DNA of 64,000 nucleotides from Holophagales bacterium (GTDB lineage Bacteria; Acidobacteriota; Thermoanaerobaculia; Multivoradales; Multivoraceae), in assembly GCA_009836625.1 (NCBI GenBank), contig VXVC01000004.1, forward strand, positions 62,001 to 126,000, in the 5' to 3' direction. A program made the position numbers and the translations under genes. The notes under the pieces are model-generated. The model was not told the origin of the DNA, searched no databases, and saw only the letters and a program-made list of their open reading frames with translations. This document shows positions 51,364-58,526 of the stretch, one piece after another; the stretch's first letter is position 1; the number at the start of each line of letters is the position of its first letter.

Positions 51364-52629
51364 TCAGGCGGGCGAGCGCACCGCCATGGGCTGGAACTTC
51401 ATGTAGGTGAGCGACCGCCACAGCCACTCGAGCGGCCCGAAGCGGAAGCGGGCGAGCCACCAGGGCGACCAGGCCAGTTGCGCTGCCCAGATCGCGATGA
51501 CGATGCCGAACTGGCCCAGGCGGCTGACCTGCTCGAACTGGCCAAGGCCGTGGCCGTAGAAGATGAGCGTGCAGATCACGCTCTGGCTGATGTAGTTCGA
51601 CAGCGCCATCCGGCCGGCCGCCTGCAGCCGGCGCTGGAGGCCGGGCAGCCAGCCGTGCAGAACGGCCAGCATGACGAGCGCGACGTAGCCGAGAAAGACG
51701 ATCGTCGCTCCGACGAGGTTGAAGACCATCCCCTGGAACATGGAGTGCTCGAAGGCGAAACCGTGCCGCGTGTTGAACACGACGCCGAGGATGACGATCG
51801 GCAGGCCGGCGCCGAAGCTGACGGCCAGAAGGCGGCGGTAGAAGGCTGGCGAGCGGCGGGCGGAGAACACGCCGAGCTTGTACAGGCCCATGCCCACGAG
51901 CATCAGGCCTCCGCTGCGCCAGAAGAACAGCACGAGGAACACGAAGGTCTCCGCGCCCAGGGCCGTGGCGCTCCGGTGCGGAAGCTGGGTGAGCCAGCTT
52001 CCGCGGTAGGTGGCGATCTCGGCCTCGATGGCGGCCGCCGCCGGCGCCCAGTCGCCGGCGAGCTGGGCCTGGTCTTCCGCCGGAATGAAGGGTATCGACA
52101 GGCCGGTCAGCAGAAAGAACACCGCCGGCACGGCGGTCATCGCGAAGCCGCCGATCAGCAGCTTCGTCGGGCTCAGGTTGCGAAGGCTATAGAGCAGGAA
52201 GCCGCACAGTGCGTAGGGCACCAGGATGTCGCCGTACCAGATCAGGTGGGCGTGGGCGAGGCCGATGAGCAGCAGCCAGAACTGCCGGCGATAGTGAACG
52301 CCCGTCGCCGAGGCGCCTCGGGCGGCGGCCCGCTCGGCCATCAGCGCCATCCCGGCGCCGAACAGGGCGGAGAAGATGGAGATGAACTTCATGTCGAAGA
52401 ACACGTGCGCGACGAGCCAGGCCCAGTAGCCGGCGCCGTCGATCCAGTCGTTGGCGGCCGGGTTCAGATACGCCGCCTCGATCATCGAGTAGCTCTGCAC
52501 GTTCATCGCCAGGATGCCGAGCACGGCGAAGCCGCGCAGGACGTCCAGCGCCGCGATGCGCTCGCCGGCGCGGACGGGCGCCGCCCTGGGCGGAGAGGCG
52601 GTTTCGGTGGATGAGTCGGCGGTCGTCAC
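51364..52629 (-). CDS. DUF418 (YeiB-like) membrane protein
   Basis: A 421-aa protein with about nine to ten helices. 'ERIAALDVLRGFAVLGILAM' near the N-terminus and the C-terminal DUF418 block 'RMALSNYISQSVICTLIFYG' are diagnostic. The GTG start 52629 is 17 nt after the hydrolase stop. YeiB-like proteins are thought to be membrane transport or acyltransferase-like proteins; function not established. Confidence 0.85.
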   Translation of the reverse strand: MTTADSSTETASPPRAAPVRAGERIAALDVLRGFAVLGILAMNVQSYSMIEAAYLNPAANDWIDGAGYWAWLVAHVFFDMKFISIFSALFGAGMALMAERAAARGASATGVHYRRQFWLLLIGLAHAHLIWYGDILVPYALCGFLLYSLRNLSPTKLLIGGFAMTAVPAVFFLLTGLSIPFIPAEDQAQLAGDWAPAAAAIEAEIATYRGSWLTQLPHRSATALGAETFVFLVLFFWRSGGLMLVGMGLYKLGVFSARRSPAFYRRLLAVSFGAGLPIVILGVVFNTRHGFAFEHSMFQGMVFNLVGATIVFLGYVALVMLAVLHGWLPGLQRRLQAAGRMALSNYISQSVICTLIFYGHGLGQFEQVSRLGQFGIVIAIWAAQLAWSPWWLARFRFGPLEWLWRSLTYMKFQPMAVRSPA

Positions 52630-52646
52630 GGGGCTCGGCTGCTGCG

Positions 52647-53552
52647 TCAGTCGGCGAGAAAGGCCCGCGCCGCGGCGACGAACTCGTCGAGCTGGTCGTG
52701 GTGGACCCAGTGGCCGGCGCCTTCGAAGTTGCGCAGCTCCGCGTTCTGGAACGCCTCGATCCGGCCGTCCTCGACCGGGTCGCTGGCCCAGCTCTCGGTA
52801 CCGCGTACCAGCAGGGTGGGACAGGCGATCCGGCCCCAGATGCTGCGGAGTTCCTCCTCGTCGTAGCGGTAGGGCGGGAAGGAGCGGACGTAGTTGTCGA
52901 ACTTCCAGGTGTAGGTGCCGTCCTCGTTGCGCGCCATGCCGTTGACGGTGAGGTGCCGGGCCTGCTCGGGGCTGAGGAAGCTGTTCACCTCCTGCATCCG
53001 CTCGGCCGCGGCGTCGAGCGACGGGTAGCGCCGGGGCTGCCGCCCCGCGAGCTTCTGCATGTTGCCGACCCAGCCTCGCATGCGTTCGTCGACTGCCGCG
53101 TTGACCCGATCGCTGAGAACGCGGGGAGGCGGCCCCATGCCTTCGATCGCCACCAGCTTGTGGACGTTGTCGGGGTAGAAGCCGGTGTAGTGCAGAGCGA
53201 TGTTCGCGCCCAGCGAGTGGGCGACGATGCGGACCGGAAAACGGTCGAGCGCCTCGAGCAGTTGGGCGATGTCGAGAACGAAGTCGGTGATCGCGTACAT
53301 GCCGCCGATCGCCCACTCGCTGTCGCCGTGCCCGCGCAGGTCGGGAGCGACGATGTGGTAGTCGTGGCGGAGCGCGTTTGCCACCCAGTCCCAGTTGTGC
53401 GCGTGATCCCGACCGCCGTGGATCAGCACCAGGGGCGGCTTGTCCTCGTTGCCCCAGTTCAGGTAGTGGAGCCGCAGCCGCTGCGAGATGTAGAACTGGG
53501 AGGACGGCCCGACGATGTCCCGGAAGCGACTGTCGCTGAAGGCGGTGCTCAC
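52647..53552 (-). CDS. Alpha/beta hydrolase
   Basis: A 301-aa cytosolic hydrolase. Oxyanion 'LIHGGRDHAHNW', 'DLRGHGDSEW', nucleophile Ser113 in 'AHSLGAN', and catalytic His281 in 'GAGHWVHHD'. The cap insertion is about 60 residues. A Ser nucleophile suggests esterase, lipase-like or C-C hydrolase action rather than epoxide hydrolysis. Start GTG 53552 overlaps the preceding stop as GTGA. Confidence 0.88.
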   Translation of the reverse strand: MSTAFSDSRFRDIVGPSSQFYISQRLRLHYLNWGNEDKPPLVLIHGGRDHAHNWDWVANALRHDYHIVAPDLRGHGDSEWAIGGMYAITDFVLDIAQLLEALDRFPVRIVAHSLGANIALHYTGFYPDNVHKLVAIEGMGPPPRVLSDRVNAAVDERMRGWVGNMQKLAGRQPRRYPSLDAAAERMQEVNSFLSPEQARHLTVNGMARNEDGTYTWKFDNYVRSFPPYRYDEEELRSIWGRIACPTLLVRGTESWASDPVEDGRIEAFQNAELRNFEGAGHWVHHDQLDEFVAAARAFLAD

Positions 53553-54160
53553 TGATCGGCGTCAGGGCGGGGTGGGTTGATCATGATGTGCGCTCCCGCG
53601 GTGCCGGGAAACATCAGCCAGGGCGCGCCGGGAACCGGCCGGGTGGTCAGTCCGGTCGACTCCGCGGTCGCGTAGGGGGTGTAGATCACCCAGCGCAGGT
53701 AGGCGTTGTTCACCTCGCCGGTGGCGGCGTCGAAGCCGCTGCCGTGAAGCACGTAGAGGGTACGGGGCTCGCGCGGCATCGGTAGCTTGCCCTCGGCGAT
53801 CTCCCGTTCGCGAATGTCGATCCGTTCCTGGCCTTCGATGCCCTGAGCCGTCAGTTCGCGGCCGCGGGCCATGAAGGGCTCCAGCGACTCGTGGTAGCAG
53901 GCGACGCTCCACTGGGCGTCGCCCGGCCGGGCGGCCAGGCAGACGAGGTCGTTGCTGCCGGCGCGGAGTTCCACCACCTTGCGGTCGGCCGTCCAGCCAA
54001 GCACGCGCGCGCCGTCCCGCCGGTCTTCCGGCGCCGCCTGGATTGCGGCGGCAAGCTGTGCTTCGGCGTCATCCGGCTCCGCCGCCGGCGCCGCGGCGGC
54101 CAGACAGCCGAGCGCGAGCGCGGCGATCGTTGCTTTCGATGTCCTCGTCCTGAAGTGCAC
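53549..54160 (-). CDS. Hypothetical exported protein
   Basis: A 203-aa protein with a signal peptide ('ATIAALALGCLAAAAPAAE'). GGAGGAAC precedes GTG 54160. The mature protein has 'ELRAGSNDLVCLAARPGDAQ' followed by 'VACYHESLEPFMARGRELTA', and a C-terminal 'APWLMFPGTAGAHIMINPP'. Two cysteines could pair. I do not recognise the family. It heads a minus-strand operon with the hydrolase and the DUF418 protein. Confidence 0.65.
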   Translation of the reverse strand: MHFRTRTSKATIAALALGCLAAAAPAAEPDDAEAQLAAAIQAAPEDRRDGARVLGWTADRKVVELRAGSNDLVCLAARPGDAQWSVACYHESLEPFMARGRELTAQGIEGQERIDIREREIAEGKLPMPREPRTLYVLHGSGFDAATGEVNNAYLRWVIYTPYATAESTGLTTRPVPGAPWLMFPGTAGAHIMINPPRPDADQ

Positions 54161-54190
54161 TCTGTTCCTCCTGTCTCGCAGGCGAGCTGC

Positions 54191-54221
54191 TCGCGGGCGG
54201 GGTGAGCGTATCGCGGGCGGG
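54191..54221. promoter_or_regulatory. Two 11-bp direct repeats in a divergent promoter region
   Basis: TCGCGGGCGGG occurs at 54191-54201 and again at 54211-54221, a spacing of exactly 20 bp (about two helical turns). The repeats sit in the 111-nt gap between divergent genes, as expected of a regulator binding two sites on the same face of DNA. Confidence 0.4.
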
Positions 54222-54271
54222 CCGGCGAGTCGGCTAACCTCCGGGCGTTTCATTCCCGAGGGAGCATCGCG

Positions 54272-55006
54272 ATGATCGATCTGCACTACTGGCCGACGCC
54301 GAACGGCAAGAAGGTCACGATCCTGCTCGAGGAGTGCGGGTTGTCCTACCGCATCGTGCCCTGCCGGATCGGCTTCGGCGACCAGTTCAAGGAGGAGTTC
54401 CTGGCCATCTCGCCGAACAACCGGATGCCGGCGATGGTCGATCACGAGCCGACCGACGGCGGCGAGCCGATCGCGCTGTTCGAGTCGGGCGCGATCATGA
54501 TGTACATCGCCGAGAAGGCGGGCCAGTTCTACCCCCAGGATCTCCGTGCCCGCCACGAAGTGAACCAGTGGCTCATCTGGCAGATGGCGAACCAGGGGCC
54601 GAAGTCCGGCGAGTGCGGTCACTTCCGTCGCCTCCGCGACACGGAGGGCGACCAGGGCTACGCTGTGCGCCGCTTCACCGACGAAGTGAACCGCCTTTAC
54701 GGCGTGATGAACAACCGGCTTTATGACCGGCGCTTTCTCATCGGCGACGAGTACACGATCGCCGACATGATCTGCTATCCGTGGACGGTCCGCTGGGAGG
54801 ACCAGCAGCAGGACATCGAGGACTTCCCGTACTTCAAGCGCTGGTTCGAGGAGGTCGGCGCCCGTCCGGCGGTTCAGCGTGGCATGGACGTCTCGAGCGG
54901 CGAGGCGATCGACTACGCGAACCTCTCCGACGAAGAACGCGAACGCCTGAAGAAGCTGCTCTACAACCAGCGCGCCCGGCCCGCGCCCGAGGGCGGCCTG
55001 CTGTAG
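54272..55006 (+). CDS. YfcG-like glutathione S-transferase
   Basis: A 244-aa Nu-class-type GST. The thioredoxin-like domain has 'YWPTPNGKKVTILLEECG', the cis-Pro in 'SPNNRMPAMVDHEP', and the glutathione-binding 'ALFESGAIMMYIAEK'. The helical domain has 'NRLYGVMNNRLYDRRFLIGD' and 'YTIADMICYPW'. It is very close to E. coli YfcG in motif order, an enzyme with disulfide reductase and organic peroxide activity. GAGGGAG precedes ATG. It ends 2 nt from the convergent sulfotransferase gene. Confidence 0.92.
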   Translation: MIDLHYWPTPNGKKVTILLEECGLSYRIVPCRIGFGDQFKEEFLAISPNNRMPAMVDHEPTDGGEPIALFESGAIMMYIAEKAGQFYPQDLRARHEVNQWLIWQMANQGPKSGECGHFRRLRDTEGDQGYAVRRFTDEVNRLYGVMNNRLYDRRFLIGDEYTIADMICYPWTVRWEDQQQDIEDFPYFKRWFEEVGARPAVQRGMDVSSGEAIDYANLSDEERERLKKLLYNQRARPAPEGGLL

Positions 55007-55008
55007 CG

Positions 55009-55911
55009 CTAGCCGACCGCGGCGCGCAGCTCGGCGTAGGACCGGTGGTCCGTGGCCGGTGTCACGATCCGCTGCCACTCGCGATCCCACACCTCGAGGA
55101 CTTCGGGCGGCACTTCACGAGAGCCCTCGCCGGACTTGCCCTTGCGGACCTTGGAGGTGGTGCCGGAGGCGGGCAGGCCGCAGGCGGCGTTGCGGGCGTT
55201 GCGGACCAGGTGGTCGTCGAACCTCGAGCCGTGTTGGCGCATGAAGTCGATCGACGCCTGGCGGGTGGCGATCTCGACGTTCGGGTGCTCCGGGTCGAGG
55301 TCGAGGAAGGCGGCGACGCGGGCGGTGGCGGCGGGGAGGTCGGCGACGATGTCCTCGAAGCAGAGCCAGAGCGTGTCCGGGTCGAGGCGCTTCGGCCACC
55401 AGGACACGAGGTGCTCCCAGTAGCGGCCGCTGCGGGTGCCGTGGAACACGAAGTCGAGGGCGAAGTCGCGGACCGAGACGGTCCCGGGCTCGAACACCCA
55501 GCCGCTGAAGAAGTGGAAGAAGGAGACGAGCGAATCGACCGGGTCGCGGACGACGAAGATGTTGCGTCTGCCCTTCGGGGCCAGGTCCCGGCTCAGGTGA
55601 GTCTTGAAAGCTCGTGGATCGGCGCGCTGGGGTGCGTCGAGGTCGAGGCCGACGTCGTGGGCGACTTCGATCCAGGGGACGACTTCCGTGATCTCGTCGA
55701 AGTCCATGTCGCCGCCGGTTCGGAGACCGTGGACGATCTGCTGCATGAGCGTCGTGCCGGCCTTGGGGTAGGTGGCGATCAGGATGTCGCTGGGCCGCAG
55801 ACTGAAGTCGAGACCTCGCCGAACCCCTTCCCGTGTGGCGAAGCCGGCCATGCGGCGCTGGATTCCCTCGACCGTGATGGCCCGGCGCGGCGTCGCGTCG
55901 GTGTCGGTCAC
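55009..55911 (-). CDS. PAPS-dependent sulfotransferase
   Basis: A 300-aa cytosolic-type sulfotransferase. 'ATYPKAGTT' (47-54) is the 5'-phosphosulfate loop, 'FVVRDPVDSLVSF' the 3'-phosphate binding site, and 'KVRKGKSGE' the 'RKG' segment near the C-terminus that caps the cofactor. It transfers sulfate to a small alcohol, phenol or amine. Interesting next to the sulfatases at the window start, but they are 50 kb apart. Start GTG 55911 overlaps the exonuclease stop as GTGA. Confidence 0.9.
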   Translation of the reverse strand: MTDTDATPRRAITVEGIQRRMAGFATREGVRRGLDFSLRPSDILIATYPKAGTTLMQQIVHGLRTGGDMDFDEITEVVPWIEVAHDVGLDLDAPQRADPRAFKTHLSRDLAPKGRRNIFVVRDPVDSLVSFFHFFSGWVFEPGTVSVRDFALDFVFHGTRSGRYWEHLVSWWPKRLDPDTLWLCFEDIVADLPAATARVAAFLDLDPEHPNVEIATRQASIDFMRQHGSRFDDHLVRNARNAACGLPASGTTSKVRKGKSGEGSREVPPEVLEVWDREWQRIVTPATDHRSYAELRAAVG

Positions 55912-56717
55912 CCGAGCACCTCGGCCGACAGGTCGACGCCGACCGGGCAGTGGTCCGAGCCGGTCACGTTGGTCAGGATGAACGCCCGTTCAACGAAGCG
56001 CATCGCGGCCTCCGAGGCGAGCACGAGGTCGATGCGCCAGCCGACGTTGCGTTCGCGGGCATTGAAGGCCTGCTTCCACCAGCTGTAGCGCACCGTGTCG
56101 GGGTGCAGGGTCCGGAAGGTGTCGATCCAGCCGGCGTCGAGCCACCGCTGGAGTTCGTCGCGTTCCTCCGGCAGGAAACCGGAGTTCCTCACGTTGTCCT
56201 TCGGGCGAGCCAGGTCGATCGGCTGCGGCGCCGTGTTGAAGTCGCCCATGACGAGGACGCGATAGCCGGCTTGGCGCGCCCGGTCGACCTGGTCGAACAG
56301 GGCGCGGTAGAAGTCGAGCTTGTAGGGCACTCGGCTGTTGTCGCGCTTGCTGCCGCTCCCCTTCGGGAAGTAGACGTTCGCCACCAGAAGTTGGCCGAAG
56401 AGAGCGAGTTGGAGGCGGCCCTCGGCGTCGAAGCGTTGTTCCCCGAGCGAAGTGCGGACCCAGGCGGGCTTCAGGCGCGAGTAGAGGCCGACGCCGGAGT
56501 AGCCGGGTCGTTCGGCGCTCGAGAAGGAGGTGTGCCAGCGCGTGGGCCGGCGCAGTTCCGGCGCCAGTTGCTCGGCGCGGGCTTTCGTCTCCTGCAGGCC
56601 GACGATCTGGGCACGGCTCTCTCCCAGCCAGTCGAGGAAGCCCTTGCGGCCGGCGGCGCGCAGGCCGTTCACGTTCCAGGAGACGACGCGAAGGCGCCGG
56701 CGCTTCCGGGGGCTCAG
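55908..56717 (-). CDS. xthA: Exonuclease III-type AP endonuclease, CTG start
   Basis: A 269-aa enzyme of the endonuclease/exonuclease/phosphatase superfamily that cuts at abasic sites. From CTG 56717 it reads 'MSPRKRRRLRVVSWNVNGLR', then 'VGLQETKA' (Glu43), 'VMGDFNTAPQPIDLA' and 'TGSDHCPVGVDL', all expected active-site motifs. No ATG, GTG or TTG in frame gives this N-terminus: the next is GTG 56672, which would remove the metal-binding Asn15 and the first strand. CTG overlaps the GNAT stop as CTGA. Confidence 0.9.
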   Translation of the reverse strand: MSPRKRRRLRVVSWNVNGLRAAGRKGFLDWLGESRAQIVGLQETKARAEQLAPELRRPTRWHTSFSSAERPGYSGVGLYSRLKPAWVRTSLGEQRFDAEGRLQLALFGQLLVANVYFPKGSGSKRDNSRVPYKLDFYRALFDQVDRARQAGYRVLVMGDFNTAPQPIDLARPKDNVRNSGFLPEERDELQRWLDAGWIDTFRTLHPDTVRYSWWKQAFNARERNVGWRIDLVLASEAAMRFVERAFILTNVTGSDHCPVGVDLSAEVLG

Positions 56718-57271
56718 GTGCGGCTCCGCTTCCCGGCGCCCAGGTCGTAGGACATGATCATCATGTCGCGGGTGCGCCCGGAGCGGTCGATGACCCAGTC
56801 GGTGAGCAGGGCTTCGGGCGAGAACCCGAGCCGCTCGAACACCCGCCGCGCGCCGATCTGCTCACGCGTCATCTGCGCGACCAGCTTGAGCAGGCCCAGC
56901 TCTCTGGCCGTCTCGAACACGCGCTCGGTCAGCACGTGGCCGAGTCCGCAGCGGCGGTGGGCCTCGGCGATGATCACGCGGATCTCGCCCAGGTGACTCA
57001 TCCACTGCAGGCCGCGCAGGTTCAGGCTGCCGTAGCCGACGAGCTCGCCCTGATAGTGGGCCAGGGTAGTGAAGCGGCTGCCGGTGTCGGCGTCGTGGAT
57101 CCATCCCTCCACCACGTCCGGATCGGTCAGGTCCGAGCGCAGGAACTGGAGGTCGATCTCGGGCAGGGCGCTGGCGAGCGAGACGATGTCGTCCCGGTCG
57201 GCCGGCCGCAGGCGGCGCAACTCGTAGGTGCGGTCGCCGCACTGGACCTGGTCAACGGATTCGGTGTTCAC
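56714..57271 (-). CDS. GNAT-family acetyltransferase
   Basis: A 185-aa GCN5-related N-acetyltransferase. 'LGEIRVIIAEAHRRCGLGHV' contains the acetyl-CoA loop (R-x-x-G-x-G-type), followed by 'LTERVFETARELGLLKL' and 'ARRVFERLGFSPEALLTDWV'. Substrate unknown. GTG 57271 is taken as start; ATG at 57337 or 57355 would run the code through a 24-bp perfect palindrome and give a Pro/Arg-rich N-terminus unlike the family. First gene of a three-gene coupled set with exonuclease III and sulfotransferase. Confidence 0.85.
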   Translation of the reverse strand: MNTESVDQVQCGDRTYELRRLRPADRDDIVSLASALPEIDLQFLRSDLTDPDVVEGWIHDADTGSRFTTLAHYQGELVGYGSLNLRGLQWMSHLGEIRVIIAEAHRRCGLGHVLTERVFETARELGLLKLVAQMTREQIGARRVFERLGFSPEALLTDWVIDRSGRTRDMMIMSYDLGAGKRSRT

Positions 57272-57289
57272 GGCCGGCTCGGTCGTGCC

Positions 57290-57313
57290 CGGGTGGCGCG
57301 GCCGCGCCACCCG
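57290..57313. promoter_or_regulatory. 24-bp perfect palindrome upstream of the GNAT gene
   Basis: A perfect palindrome of twelve plus twelve bases centred between 57301 and 57302 (half site CGGGTGGCGCGG). As RNA it would form a strong stem with no loop bases unless the central pairs open; as DNA it could bind a dimeric regulator. It lies 19 bp upstream of GTG 57271 and about 110 bp before the divergent epimerase gene. Confidence 0.5.
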
Positions 57314-57422
57314 TGCCCCAGTCCGCGCGCCCGTCATCGGGTGCGCGGATGGCAACCTGTAAAGCTAGCAGGTTCGCCGTCGGGTATCGTCGCGCGCGAA
57401 ACGATCAGGGAGGGTAGGCGAT

Positions 57423-58484
57423 ATGGCTCCGATACCCAAGGGCGGCACGGTCGCGGTTACGGGCAGCGCCGGCTTCGTCGGCGGCTGGACGGTCCGGCTG
57501 TTACTGGACAAGGGTTACCGGGTGCGTGCATGCGTGCGCGACGCGAACGATCCGGAGAAGACGACCTTCCTGCGGGAGATGCCGGGCTACGCTTCGGGTC
57601 GGCTCACGATCCACTCGGCGAACCTGGACGAGACGGGTTGCTTCGACGAGATCTTCGCTGGCTGCCACGGCGTTGCCCACATCGCCCACGTCAGCGACTA
57701 CAACGACTTCGACTACGTGAAGAACGTCTGCGACCACATCGTCGGGAGCATCGAGAAGTCGGGGTCGGTGACTCGCGTGGTCGTCACTTCGAGCATCGCC
57801 GCCGTCATCATGGAGGCCGACATCTACGAGTTCGTCCGGCGTCCGGTCCTGTACGAGGACCGCTACCCGGACGAGTCGAATCCGAAGCGGACGCCGGAGC
57901 GCGGCCACGGCTACTCGATGAGCAAGATCTACGCCCAGCAGGCGTTCACCAAGGCCGCGGAGAAGAGCGGGCGCTGGGACGCGATCACATGCTGCCCGGG
58001 CGACAACGTGGGTCCGATCCTGTCGGCGCACCAGAAGGAGAAGGGGCCCTGGCAGCACAACATCGAGCTGATGCTGCTGGGCGAGTGCAAGCAGACACAG
58101 GCCTACCGGCCCTGGATGACGGTCGACGTGCGCGACGATGCCGAGTGCCACATCCGTCTGCTTGAGAGCATCAGCGTGAGAAACGGCGAACGCTTCATTG
58201 CCTGGTCGGCGGACGCGGTGCCGGTGGAGGAAATCAACGCCGGGATCGACCGGCTGCTGCCAGAGATCCGCCATGACACGCCTTCGGTCACCGAAATCCA
58301 CCCCGAGCACATCCAGGAGCGGGAAGAGGAACTACGTGGCATCTGGGCCGGCGTCGAACTGCGCAACGACCGGATGCGGGCCGCGACGGGCATCACGTTC
58401 CGCCCCTTCGACGAGTCCCTGCGCGACTGCGTGGAGTCCCTGATCTCCGTGGCCGGGGTGGAGCCGAAGAGAGCGGAGGAGTAG
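57423..58484 (+). CDS. NAD(P)-dependent epimerase/reductase, extended SDR
   Basis: A 353-aa protein with an N-terminal Rossmann motif 'TGSAGFVGG' (13-21), 'VTSSIAAV' (Ser123/124) and the catalytic pair 'YSMSK' (Tyr164, Lys168). Motif order resembles dihydroflavonol-reductase / cinnamoyl-CoA-reductase-like extended SDRs. Substrate unknown. GGGAGGG lies 8 nt before ATG. A -10-like TATCGT is at 57385-57390. Confidence 0.88.
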   Translation: MAPIPKGGTVAVTGSAGFVGGWTVRLLLDKGYRVRACVRDANDPEKTTFLREMPGYASGRLTIHSANLDETGCFDEIFAGCHGVAHIAHVSDYNDFDYVKNVCDHIVGSIEKSGSVTRVVVTSSIAAVIMEADIYEFVRRPVLYEDRYPDESNPKRTPERGHGYSMSKIYAQQAFTKAAEKSGRWDAITCCPGDNVGPILSAHQKEKGPWQHNIELMLLGECKQTQAYRPWMTVDVRDDAECHIRLLESISVRNGERFIAWSADAVPVEEINAGIDRLLPEIRHDTPSVTEIHPEHIQEREEELRGIWAGVELRNDRMRAATGITFRPFDESLRDCVESLISVAGVEPKRAEE

Positions 58485-58526
58485 GGTCCGGGCTGGTCGG
58501 CGCGAACCGGGCGGAGGTTTCGGGAG

